A stretch of DNA of 18,621 nt from an uncultured Dechloromonas sp. (GTDB lineage: Bacteria; Pseudomonadota; Gammaproteobacteria; Burkholderiales; Rhodocyclaceae): assembly GCA_946477505.1 (NCBI GenBank), contig CAMKYP010000019.1:1-18621 (forward strand), read 5' to 3'. The position numbers and the translations under genes are program-made. The notes under the pieces are model-generated. The model was given only the letters and a program-made list of their open reading frames with translations, did not search any database and was not told where the DNA came from. Positions 8,727-15,828 of this stretch are shown here, piece after piece. Numbering within the stretch: the first letter of the stretch is position 1; the number at the start of each line of letters is the position of its first letter.

Positions 8727-8743
8727 GTTATTCAGGACGGAGT
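8727..8743 (-). repeat. Right terminal inverted repeat of the IS5-like remnant
   Basis: GTTATTCAGGACGGAGT, the inverted partner of 8421-8437. Confidence 0.65.
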
Positions 8744-8792
8744 AGATACGTTCGATCATCTCAGTCAGGCACGAGAAATTACCGTGCTTTCG

Positions 8793-8796
8793 ACGT
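8793..8796. repeat. Left target-site duplication of the IS3 element (ACGT)
   Basis: ACGT immediately precedes the CCCCCC end of the element and recurs at 9990-9993. Because ACGT is itself palindromic, the exact boundary could shift by a base or two. Confidence 0.55.
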
Positions 8797-8831
8797 CCCC
8801 CCGTTTTCAGTAGCAGATCGCTTTAGAGTCC
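8797..8831 (+). repeat. IS3 element terminal inverted repeat, orfB side
   Basis: Starts CCCCCCGTTTTCAGTAGC and ends CTTTAGAGTCC; pairs with 9954-9989. Confidence 0.75.
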
Positions 8832-9670
8832 GAGGGTAATTTACCTGATTTTTTGGTGAGTGATTTGGCATAGGCAGCCGGGGTCAAACCACCGAGGGAT
8901 TTCTTGGGCCGCTCTTCGTTGTATTCGCGGCGCCAGGCTTCGATGACGACTTGGGCGTGGCGCAGGGTCGTGAACCAATGCTCGTTGAGGCACTCGTCAC
9001 GAAAGCGTCCGTTGAACGATTCGATATAGGCGTTCTGGTTTGGCTTGCCGGGCTCAATGAGGAATAGCTGAACGCCGCGAGCATGCGCCCAGGTCAGCAT
9101 GGCCCGGCTACAGAATTCCTTGCCGTTATCCGTCCTGATTGCTTTGGGTAGGCCGCGTATCTTGGCCAACAGATCGAGGGTCCGCGTGAGTTGCATGCCG
9201 CCTATCGCTCGTTCTGGAACAATCGCCACTGCTTCGTGCGTGGCATCATCGACAACGGTCAGGCTTTTGATGACTCGCCCTTCCGCCGTCCGGTCGAACA
9301 CGAAATCCATTGACCAGACCTGATTGGCTGCCGAAGGGCGCTCCAGCGGACGACGATCCGACACCGGGATCTTCTTTCGCTTTCTTCTTCTCACTTGCAG
9401 ACCTGCCTCGGCATAGAGCCGATCCACCCGCTTGTGATTCACCACCATGCCGGTCTGCCGCAGCTTCAGATAGATCATCCCAGCTCCGTAGCGCCGATGG
9501 CGCTGGGCGAGCGTGACGATCTGCTCCTTCAAAGCCGCACTGCGATCCGTCGCCGGCCGGTAACGGAATGAACTCGGACTCATGCCAACGAAGCGAAGTG
9601 ACCTCCGCTCGCTGAGCCCCTTGTCGATCAGGTAGCGCACCAGATCACGCCGTGACGGTGCGCTCACCAC
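8807..9670 (-). CDS. IS3-family transposase OrfB (DDE integrase domain)
   Basis: The catalytic half of the transposase, 287 aa if counted from the GTG at 9670, but normally made as an OrfAB fusion by -1 slippage. An HTH_21-like region (about 50-100) precedes the rve-type integrase core. The DDE triad is D122 in WSMDFVF, D181 in RTDNGKEF and E217 in AYIESFNGRF. The tail has the usual YNEERPKKSLGGLTP motif. The frame continues upstream to 9850 as an overlap with orfA, but that part does not resemble the family. No stops interrupt it, so it looks functional. The 3' end runs into the inverted repeat at 8807-8831. Confidence 0.93.
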   Translation of the reverse strand: MVSAPSRRDLVRYLIDKGLSERRSLRFVGMSPSSFRYRPATDRSAALKEQIVTLAQRHRRYGAGMIYLKLRQTGMVVNHKRVDRLYAEAGLQVRRRKRKKIPVSDRRPLERPSAANQVWSMDFVFDRTAEGRVIKSLTVVDDATHEAVAIVPERAIGGMQLTRTLDLLAKIRGLPKAIRTDNGKEFCSRAMLTWAHARGVQLFLIEPGKPNQNAYIESFNGRFRDECLNEHWFTTLRHAQVVIEAWRREYNEERPKKSLGGLTPAAYAKSLTKKSGKLPSDSKAICY

Positions 9671-9927
9671 TTTTTTCTCAGGGCCTCTTTGGCGATTTCG
9701 TTCTCCAGGAGCGACTCGGCCAGCAGTTTCTTCAGTCGGTTGTTCTCTGTTTCCAGTTCCTTCAGACGCTTGGCATCTGAGACGCTCATCCCACCAAACT
9801 TGCTGCGCCAGAGGTAGTAGCTCGCTTCCGAGAAGGCGTACTTGCGGCACAGTTCCCCAATCGGCATCCCCGCTTCTGCTTCCCGTAGGAAACCAATGAT
9901 CTGTTCTTCGGTGAATCGCTTCTTCAT
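9664..9927 (-). CDS. IS3-family transposase OrfA (helix-turn-helix)
   Basis: An 87-aa DNA-binding subunit starting at ATG 9927, 7 nt after AAGGAG (9935-9940). Residues 1-50 form the HTH_Tnp_1 helix-turn-helix (KRFTEEQIIG to YYLWRSKFGG). Residues about 52-84 are a leucine-zipper-like coiled coil (LKELETENNRLKKLL) for multimerisation. It ends at LRKKW. Its last codons hold the slippery run that shifts ribosomes into orfB. Confidence 0.93.
   Translation of the reverse strand: MKKRFTEEQIIGFLREAEAGMPIGELCRKYAFSEASYYLWRSKFGGMSVSDAKRLKELETENNRLKKLLAESLLENEIAKEALRKKW
9670..9676 (-). other. Programmed -1 frameshift site A6G
   Basis: The minus strand reads AAAAAAG across the end of orfA. A -1 shift here turns LRKKW-stop into LRKKVVSAPS and joins orfA to orfB. 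This is the standard IS3 arrangement. Confidence 0.85.
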
Positions 9928-9953
9928 GTCCAATCTCCTTGTCGTAGTGGATT

Positions 9954-9989
9954 GGACTCTAAAGTCAGACGCTACTCAATTCCGGGGGG
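9954..9989 (-). repeat. IS3 element terminal inverted repeat, orfA side
   Basis: Reverse complement starts CCCCCCGGAATTGAGTAGC and ends CTTTAGAGTCC; matches 8797-8831 with a few differences and one length change. Confidence 0.75.
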
Positions 9990-9993
9990 ACGT
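9990..9993. repeat. Right target-site duplication of the IS3 element (ACGT)
   Basis: Copy of 8793-8796, lying 2 bp before the conserved part of the first CRISPR repeat. Confidence 0.55.
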
Positions 9994-9995
9994 CG

Positions 9996-11094
9996 CCCTC
10001 TCTCACCCCGGAAAGCTACAATCTGCGGCACAGCACTTGCTGCTTAGCATGGAGTTGTAGCTCCCTCTCTCACCCCGGAAAGCTACAATCCCCGGCCAAC
10101 CCGCAAGGCAGCTTCGCACGGTTGTAGCTCCCTCTCTCACCCCGGAAAGCTACAATCATCACGATATTCCGCTGTGCGACGGAAAGCGTTGTAGCTTCCT
10201 CTCTCACCCCGGAAAGCTACAATCTCCGCTGCCCAAGCAGGCGGTGGCGATTCTGTTGTAGCTCCCTCTCTCACCCCGGAAAGCTACAATCAAGGTGATG
10301 CTTCGCTGCGTAATGCGTCAGGTTGTAGCTCCCTCTCTCACCCCGGAAAGCTACAATCGGCATATTGGCGGGCCGCGTTTTTGCTATCGTTGTAGCTCCC
10401 TCTCTCACCCCGGAAAGCTACAATCTCAACGAGCAGAACACGAAGGCGCTAGAGAGTTGTAGCTCCCTCTCTCACCCCGGAAAGCTACAATCCCACTCTG
10501 CGCAAGCGGGGCGCTTTAGGTCGTTGTAGCTCCCTCTCTCACCCCGGAAAGCTACAATCGTCAGACACGCAAACTGCTCTGCTTTCATAGTTGTAGCTCG
10601 CTCTCTCACCCCGGAAAGCTACAATCAGACGTCACAAAGGCTGGCTGCAAAAGGCGTTGTAGCTCCCTCTCTCACCCCGGAAAGCTACAATCGGGCGACG
10701 CGGTTCGATCCGTCGATGCATTGTTGTAGCTCCCTCTCTCACCCCGGAAAGCTACAATCTTTTCCATCTCGTATCATGTCGATAAGTCCGTTGTAGCTCC
10801 CTCTCTCACCCCGGAAAGCTACAATCCATCCCATAGGCCGTTCGTTCCCTGCGCGTGTTGTAGCTCCCTCTCTCACCCCGGAAAGCTACAATCTCAGGCG
10901 GAATGCTCACTTGATAGTACGACGTTGTAGCTCCCTCTCTCACCCCGGAAAGCTACAATCCCTGCTTACTCAGGTTAAGTCGATTCCGTAGTTGTAGCTC
11001 CCTCTCTCACCCCGGAAAGCTACAATCGGCCGCCAGCGACCAAGCTGTCTTTACCGCGTTGTAGCTCCCTCTCTCACCCCGGAAAGCTACAATC
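9996..11094 (+). CRISPR. Type II-C CRISPR array, 17 repeats and 16 spacers
   Basis: Sixteen full repeats start at 10054, 10121, 10188, 10255, 10322, 10389, 10456, 10523, 10590, 10656, 10723, 10790, 10857, 10924, 10991 and 11058. A 5'-degenerate repeat covers 9996-10023. The unit is 67 bp: a 37-nt repeat (GTTGTAGCTCCC...GAAAGCTACAATC; 36 nt if the invariant last C is given to the spacer) and 30-nt spacers, except a 29-nt spacer at 10627-10655. Only two full repeats vary: 10188 has T at position 10 and 10590 has G at position 11. The ends TTGTAGCT and AGCTACAA are complementary. By comparison with the recalled Neisseria repeat (GTTGTAGCTCCC...GCTACAAT), crRNAs read on +, toward cas2. Each repeat ends in TACAAT, a -10-like hexamer, as in Neisseria, where each repeat drives its own crRNA. 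All spacers differ. Confidence 0.98.
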
Positions 11095-11106
11095 TGACCG
11101 ACCCCA

Positions 11107-11142
11107 AATTCCCACCCAGCGTAGCTGGGCGGGAATTTTTTT
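11107..11142 (+). terminator. Intrinsic terminator ending the CRISPR transcript
   Basis: The stem AATTCCC-a-CCCAGC pairs with GCTGGG-c-GGGAATT around a GTA loop and is followed by seven T residues. It begins 13 bp after the last repeat. The T-run on + fits array transcription toward cas2; on minus only three T follow, so it is weak for cas2 read-through. Confidence 0.9.
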
Positions 11143-11156
11143 GCATAATTTTCGAA

Positions 11157-11489
11157 TCAGAACAGCAACATCTGATTTGCCGGAACCTTTTTTTCCTGAA
11201 AAAGCGGCATGCCGACCAGCAGGCGAATGCCGGCGAATTGCTTTTCCGTAACGGTCATGCAGCGAATGGAGCCGGCGGGCGGGAGGCTGTCGATCAGGCG
11301 TTTGAGATGTTTCTCGTGGTCATCGTTGCCGTTCAGCAAGCGGGCATAGACGGACCACTGGATCATGTCGTAACCGTCGTTGAGCAGGAAGCGGCGAAAC
11401 TGGACGTAGGCACGCTTTTCGGTCTTGGTGACCATGGGCAGATCGAAGAAGACGATGAGTCGCATGAAGCGTCGTGTCTCCAGTCCCAT
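11157..11489 (-). CDS. cas2: CRISPR-associated endonuclease Cas2
   Basis: A 110-aa Cas2 of the type II family. It contains the ferredoxin-like core start MRLIVFFDLP with the conserved aspartate D16, then RRFLLNDGYDMIQWSVY. Cas2 forms the central dimer of the Cas1-Cas2 spacer integrase. The start drawn is ATG 11489, 3 bp after the cas1 stop with GAGG just before it; ATG at 11465 (MRLIVF) would give a more typical N-terminus of 102 aa. It is the last gene of the cas9-cas1-cas2 operon and ends 15 bp from the array terminator, convergent with the array. Confidence 0.95.
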   Translation of the reverse strand: MGLETRRFMRLIVFFDLPMVTKTEKRAYVQFRRFLLNDGYDMIQWSVYARLLNGNDDHEKHLKRLIDSLPPAGSIRCMTVTEKQFAGIRLLVGMPLFQEKKVPANQMLLF

Positions 11490-11492
11490 GCC

Positions 11493-12395
11493 TCAGCATT
11501 CCAGCCGGTGGGCCTGCAAGCCGATTAGGCCGGGAAGCTCAAGCTCGCTGTTGCCTTGCTCGAATAGCCGGGCGAGGCTTTCGACTGCATATTCGATGGC
11601 GGATAGCGCGGACATCTTGCCTTGCGGCATGCCGACATCGACGTTGAGCAAGGCAACCAGTTCCGCCTTGTCCTGCGGGCTGAGATCGCCTTCAGTGAAA
11701 GTCGGATTTTTGGCGACATGCAGGTCGACCAGGGGACGGAAGGGTTCGATCAGGTCGTCGGCCAGATTGAAGGCGTTCTGTTCGCTGGCGTGGAAAAGGC
11801 CGATGGGCGGGTGCATGCCGTGGGCGACCAGTCCCCGTGCGATGGCGCCACGCAGTACCGCATAGCCATAATCGAGTACGGCATTTACCCAGCGTTCTTC
11901 GGCGCGATAAAAGCCTTGGCCGAAGAGTTGGGTGAAGTAGAAGGCGGCGGCCTGACCTTCAAGGTTTTCCGTATCGCCCGAACGTACGCGCCGGGCGTAG
12001 GAATCCATTCGGTCAACCCCGGTTTTTGCGCAAAAACGCAGCACGGCCGCCTGATTTTCGATCTTACGCCGAACAATGTTGGCCCAGGCCTGCTTGGCCA
12101 GGGGGCGGGGAATGTCCATCTGTTTGCGCATCAGACGCGTGGTGCGCGAATGTGCAAGGAACGGCAGGAAGACGCCATTGGGCTGGTGGTTGTCGCCGGT
12201 GGCGTAGAGGCCGATGCCGTAATCGGCACAGGCTGAGAGGACGGGGTGGGTTAGCTGGATTTCGCGGTGGTTGAGGACAATGATGGCGATGTCCTCGAAG
12301 GGGACAAAGGCGGTCTGCTCCTGCTCGATGGCCAGGGAGAAATGCTCCCGGCGCAGCTTGGCCGGCCGGGAGATCATCACACTACGCCAGCCCAC
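11493..12395 (-). CDS. cas1: CRISPR-associated integrase Cas1 (type II)
   Basis: A 300-aa Cas1, the catalytic subunit of spacer integration. The start is GTG 12395, chosen because the resulting GWRSVMIS begins like other type II Cas1 proteins (recalled GWRTVVV in Streptococcus). It overlaps the cas9 end by 14 bp. The N-terminal beta domain covers about 1-80 and the helical catalytic domain the rest. Metal-binding residues are E146 in NLEGQAA, H202 in GLFHASEQNAFN and E217 in DDLIEPFRPLVD. With cas2 directly after it and no csn2 or cas4 in the window, the adaptation set is that of subtype II-C. It is intact and probably active. Confidence 0.97.
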   Translation of the reverse strand: MGWRSVMISRPAKLRREHFSLAIEQEQTAFVPFEDIAIIVLNHREIQLTHPVLSACADYGIGLYATGDNHQPNGVFLPFLAHSRTTRLMRKQMDIPRPLAKQAWANIVRRKIENQAAVLRFCAKTGVDRMDSYARRVRSGDTENLEGQAAAFYFTQLFGQGFYRAEERWVNAVLDYGYAVLRGAIARGLVAHGMHPPIGLFHASEQNAFNLADDLIEPFRPLVDLHVAKNPTFTEGDLSPQDKAELVALLNVDVGMPQGKMSALSAIEYAVESLARLFEQGNSELELPGLIGLQAHRLEC

Positions 12396-15300
12396 GGCGT
12401 TTCTCCAGCGGGGCGGGATAGAGGTTGCCGAGGGTGTCGACGTGGAATTTTTTCAGCTTTGCTGCCATCTTTACGCCAACACCCTCAATCAGTCCGAGCT
12501 TGTCGTTTGGTATAGGTTTGTTTGGATTCTTTTGGAAACAGGCCAGACTGGTGGTTTTTTCTCCGAAAGCAAATCTGTCGTGTAGAGCGATGTTGAGTGC
12601 GCCTGTCCCGCTATGGCAGCCTCGGTAATAGCCGAATACTGTTTCACCGCTTCTTTGGGTTACTTGCAAGAGATCGTTTGGATACAGCGAGAAGCACCAC
12701 TCGAAACTCTCATCGATCAGCGTCCATTCGTCTTCGTCCTTGAAAGCCACAATTGCCCGATTCGGTAGCCCCGTCACCCGGTGATGCACATAAACCGGTA
12801 CCAGATGGAATTTGCCGGCCTTGGTGAAGACATCCACTCGCAGCATGGTGTCGTTCTTGGCGATACCGCCGCGTACCGGGATGCCGGACAGCTTGTCGAT
12901 GACCTTGGTGACGGTTCGAACGATGGGGCCGGTTGGGTTGCCGTCCTTATCCGGTTTGCGTAGTGGGTTACTGGCCGGAAAGGCTTTGTCGCCCTTGCCG
13001 CCGTGGGCTTCCAGACGTTCCCGGATGGCCCCGTAAAGCTTGGTGTTCCGGTGCGGATCAGCGAGCAAATCGAGGTCTTTCAGCGTCAGGCTGGACAGAG
13101 GAACCTTCTGCGAGACGCTGCCTTTTTCCTTGAATTTCTCCGGTTGACCGTAGATGGTGTCCTTGTGTGCGGCACCACCGTTGCGGCGTTGCGGTGCGCG
13201 GGAAACGAACAAGGGTTTGAGGGTTGCGAGTTCTTCCTCGCTGTAGCTGCCCAGGCGTGCCATTTCTTCGCGCAGCAGTTCCGGCGAATCGATCTTCAGG
13301 CGGGCTTCGAGTTCGTGCCGGAAGTAGGGCCACGGATCGGGAAAGTGTTCGCGTAGTTGCTGGTGCATCGTCGGATTGACGATTACGCCGGTTTCAATAT
13401 CGACGAAGCCGTCACGCACCTGCTCCAGTTCGCGGGTGCGCGAGTAATTGGACAGGCGCTGCACCATGCTGTGACTGCAGGCCGCGACAACGGCCGCATC
13501 AAGGGCGTGATGGCGGTCACTGTCGGAACGCACCTTGAGCAGCCCCCAGCGGGCGCGCAGGAAGTTGGTCAGTTGGCCGCTGACGACGACGCAGCGTTTT
13601 GCCTCGCTGCCTTCCGCCAGTTTCAGATGTTGCTCGACGTAGTTCTTGAAAAAACGGCAGATATAGCGGGTGTCGTTCAGGTTGCGTTCGCGGAATTCCT
13701 CGGCTTCCTTGGCACCGAAATCCTTGCGCAGCAGGCGGGTGCGTTTGGCCAGCCGATATGCCTTGTTTGCTTCGACAAAGGCGACATAGAGTTGCCAGCG
13801 TTCGCTGTTCTCGGCACCGCCTAGGTATTCGTAAGGGGTGCGGTTGCCTTTGTCGCGGTTTTCGCGGGTCAGGACCAGCACCTTGTTGTTCTTGCTGTCG
13901 TCGAAACTGCGCGAGTAGGGCAGAGCGTGGTCGATTTCGGTGGAGCCTTCGAGGAAGATTTCGGCAACGTTGCCCGATGGCGCCAGCGGCTTCTGCGAGT
14001 AAACGCATTGCCCGTTCTGCTCCCGGTACAGACGCCATTTTTCAAACTCCAGGCCTTTGGGGGGATGGCCGAACAACTCGATGAACTGTTCCCTGTCGCG
14101 TTGATTCCGGGCCTGGTATTCGTCCTGCTCCTTCCTGATCTTGTTGCGCTCGTCGAGGGGACGCGAGAGATCGCGGGCCATTTCGATGTGCACCGCAGCC
14201 GGCGAACCATAGCGGCGGATGATGGCATTGACCACCTTGCGCGCCTGATTCAGCGAACGCAGGACGACGGGGTTGCGCGGGATGTCGGCATCTTCGGCGA
14301 AGCGCATGCGGCCATCCTGGTCGCGCCCGGCGTAGAGCGGCGGCAGATATTTGTGTTCGCCTTCGCCGACCTTGTGCAACTGGCTGTGGTGATAGCCGGC
14401 CTCAACGCAGGCTTCGTCGTAGCGCAGCCCCTTTTCCATGGGCGGAACGATGGCGCGCAGGGCTTTCAGCGACAGGGCGTGGAATTTGTCGAAACGGATG
14501 TTGAGCAGGGCGTCGATGAGCGCGTCGCGGTTGGGAAGCGGCAGCTTGGCGAGTTCGGTGCGGACTTCATCGTCGTCCTTGTGGACACTGAGCACCCAGG
14601 CAATTTGGTCGAGGATTTCCGGTTGCCCGCAGAGCGCATCGCCCGAGAGCTTTTTCCATTCATCGTCGAGGCCGGCCTTGGTCAGCGTTTGGCGCAGTTC
14701 CTGCCAGGCGGGGATTTTGATCAGCGTGGCGGATTCCGGGTCTTTCGCCTTGCCTTCCGCCTTTTGCGCTTCGGTGGGGTAGGCGAGACCGGTGAATTTG
14801 AAGCTGCCGGCTTCCAGCAGCCCGGCTTTGGTCAGCGCCGTGCCGAGTTGCTTGTAAGTCAGGTCGCCGGCTTGCTGGTAAGGCAAGGCCAGGCAGAGTT
14901 GGCGTTCCTGTTCGGTCAGTTGGCGAGTAACGCCATCGGTGACGATGCGCAGGTTGTTCAGGCGCGTCAGCCAGACGTGGCGTTCGGCGGTGAAGCTGGC
15001 TTTCGGGGCGCGGTATTCGCCTTTTTCGAAGGTGCAGGTGCCGAGCATCTTGAGCAGGTCGGCACCGGCGAGGGCCGGTTTTTGCTGCCAGAACAATCCG
15101 CTCTTCTTGTCGCCGTTGCCGAGGATGGCGGTTTGCAGCGCACTTGATGCGTGGGGATTGCCGAGTTCTCGTTGTTTTTCGAAGAGCAGGGCCAGTTCCT
15201 TGGCGAGCAGTTCCCGCGCCAGAGCTTTGGTGTATTCGCCCTGCTTGTTGCGTTGTGCTTCCGGGAACTCACCCAACACCATTTCGGCCGCACTGCGATA

Positions 15301-15789
15301 GCCTTTTTCCGCCATCAGCTTGGCCGTACCAGCCAACCCCTGCTTGACCTTACCGCCTTCGCTCTTGCTGTCGCCCTCGGCTTGCTTTGCTTCGGCGCGG
15401 CTGATCCAGTGAAAGCCGCGGTGTTTGCAGAGGTGGTAGATGACGCGTGCCCATTCTTCGTCGTTCAGGCAGCGGTCGAGGCCATCAACGCGCAATTGCC
15501 AGAGCGGGCGGGAGAAAGCGTGTTCGGGCTGGAATGCCTTGGCGTCGGCGATCAGACCTTCGCTTTCCAGCAGGCGGGCCAACTTTTTCAACCGCCATGC
15601 CCGCCGGAACAAACGCCGCCGCATCAGGCGCGCATTGCGTCGGGCGAGATTCAGCGATTCCCCTTCCTTCGCGGTTTCGGCCTTGTCGAAGGTGCGCACG
15701 CCCAAGTCGATGATGTGGGTTTCGCCAAGCACGCACCAACCGACCGATGCGATGCCGATGTCCAGACCAATGGTGTATGTCTTGTTCAT
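12382..15789 (-). CDS. cas9: Type II-C Cas9 RNA-guided endonuclease, 1135 aa
   Basis: Dual-RNA-guided DNA endonuclease starting at ATG 15789 (MNKTYTIGLDIG); the frame is open to 15927 but that part is the tracrRNA gene. RuvC-I holds D10 in GLDIGIASVGW; the arginine-rich bridge helix is about 50-78 (RRNARLMRRRLFRRAWRLKK). The REC lobe covers about 80-510. RuvC-II has E536 in HIEMARD. HNH spans about 590-660 with D620-H621 in EIDHALPYSR and N635. RuvC-III has HHALDA at 760-765. The C-terminal WED/PAM-interacting part follows, including NDTMLRVDVF and GTGALNIALHD. Order and motifs match Neisseria meningitidis Cas9 (1082 aa from memory). This protein is about 50 residues longer, partly through an insertion near 1072-1095 in the PAM-interacting region. 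All nuclease residues are present. It heads cas9-cas1-cas2. Confidence 0.98.
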   Translation of the reverse strand: MNKTYTIGLDIGIASVGWCVLGETHIIDLGVRTFDKAETAKEGESLNLARRNARLMRRRLFRRAWRLKKLARLLESEGLIADAKAFQPEHAFSRPLWQLRVDGLDRCLNDEEWARVIYHLCKHRGFHWISRAEAKQAEGDSKSEGGKVKQGLAGTAKLMAEKGYRSAAEMVLGEFPEAQRNKQGEYTKALARELLAKELALLFEKQRELGNPHASSALQTAILGNGDKKSGLFWQQKPALAGADLLKMLGTCTFEKGEYRAPKASFTAERHVWLTRLNNLRIVTDGVTRQLTEQERQLCLALPYQQAGDLTYKQLGTALTKAGLLEAGSFKFTGLAYPTEAQKAEGKAKDPESATLIKIPAWQELRQTLTKAGLDDEWKKLSGDALCGQPEILDQIAWVLSVHKDDDEVRTELAKLPLPNRDALIDALLNIRFDKFHALSLKALRAIVPPMEKGLRYDEACVEAGYHHSQLHKVGEGEHKYLPPLYAGRDQDGRMRFAEDADIPRNPVVLRSLNQARKVVNAIIRRYGSPAAVHIEMARDLSRPLDERNKIRKEQDEYQARNQRDREQFIELFGHPPKGLEFEKWRLYREQNGQCVYSQKPLAPSGNVAEIFLEGSTEIDHALPYSRSFDDSKNNKVLVLTRENRDKGNRTPYEYLGGAENSERWQLYVAFVEANKAYRLAKRTRLLRKDFGAKEAEEFRERNLNDTRYICRFFKNYVEQHLKLAEGSEAKRCVVVSGQLTNFLRARWGLLKVRSDSDRHHALDAAVVAACSHSMVQRLSNYSRTRELEQVRDGFVDIETGVIVNPTMHQQLREHFPDPWPYFRHELEARLKIDSPELLREEMARLGSYSEEELATLKPLFVSRAPQRRNGGAAHKDTIYGQPEKFKEKGSVSQKVPLSSLTLKDLDLLADPHRNTKLYGAIRERLEAHGGKGDKAFPASNPLRKPDKDGNPTGPIVRTVTKVIDKLSGIPVRGGIAKNDTMLRVDVFTKAGKFHLVPVYVHHRVTGLPNRAIVAFKDEDEWTLIDESFEWCFSLYPNDLLQVTQRSGETVFGYYRGCHSGTGALNIALHDRFAFGEKTTSLACFQKNPNKPIPNDKLGLIEGVGVKMAAKLKKFHVDTLGNLYPAPLEKRRGLA

Positions 15790-15792
15790 GAT

Positions 15793-15822
15793 TTGCAGTT
15801 CTTTATCCGGAATGCTTAGAAT
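15793..15822 (+). promoter_or_regulatory. Predicted tracrRNA promoter
   Basis: A -35-like TTGCAG (15793-15798) and a -10 TAGAAT (15817-15822) are separated by 18 bp. Initiation about 7 bp downstream would put the RNA start at about 15829, exactly where the anti-repeat begins. The promoter sits directly against the cas9 start codon (15789) on the opposite strand. Confidence 0.65.
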
Positions 15823-15828
15823 AACGCC

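Larger units (their letters stand above)
8421..8743 (+). mobile_element. Internally deleted IS5-family remnant (MITE-like)
   Basis: A 323-bp segment bounded by 17-bp inverted repeats (15 of 17 match) around TCCGTCCTGAA. TA dinucleotides lie at both edges, compatible with the TA-type target duplication of some IS5 groups. Only the C-terminal part of a transposase remains (8545-8721), reading toward the right end. The rest is non-coding and holds two strong palindromes. Family assignment is from the recalled IS5-type C-terminal motif (ALHAVLCGAGHNLR); the boundaries are read from the sequence. Confidence 0.6.
8797..9989 (-). mobile_element. Complete IS3-family insertion sequence, IS407-group-like, 1193 bp
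   Basis: The element is bounded by imperfect inverted repeats of about 35 bp, both starting CCCCCCG and ending CTTTAGAGTCC, and flanked by ACGT on both sides. It holds orfA and orfB on the minus strand with a slippage heptamer between them. Length, 4-bp duplication and the orfA sequence (KRFTEEQIIGFLREAEAG) fit the IS407 group as I recall it. Both frames are open and the catalytic residues are present, so it may still be mobile. The right end abuts the outermost CRISPR repeat. Confidence 0.88.

Noticed and set aside
9671..9850. Upstream extension of orfB overlapping orfA
   Set aside because: The sequence there is only the alternate frame of orfA; IS3 elements make the fusion by -1 slippage.
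9952..9978. Outward promoter at the IS3 end reading into the array (TTGGAC ... TACTCA)
   Set aside because: The spacing is only 15 bp and the -10 is poor; not supported enough to list.
11095..11156. Possible extra degenerate repeat after the last repeat
   Set aside because: No repeat-like sequence follows 11094; the symmetry there is a standard intrinsic terminator.
11622..12236. Plus-strand open frame of 204 codons opposite cas1
   Set aside because: Antisense to an intact cas1 with full catalytic motifs; no family resemblance.
13927..15147. Long open frame (406 codons) on + opposite cas9
   Set aside because: It is an antisense shadow of the GC-rich cas9 gene; it has no ribosome site and no recognisable motif, whereas the minus strand has all Cas9 signatures.
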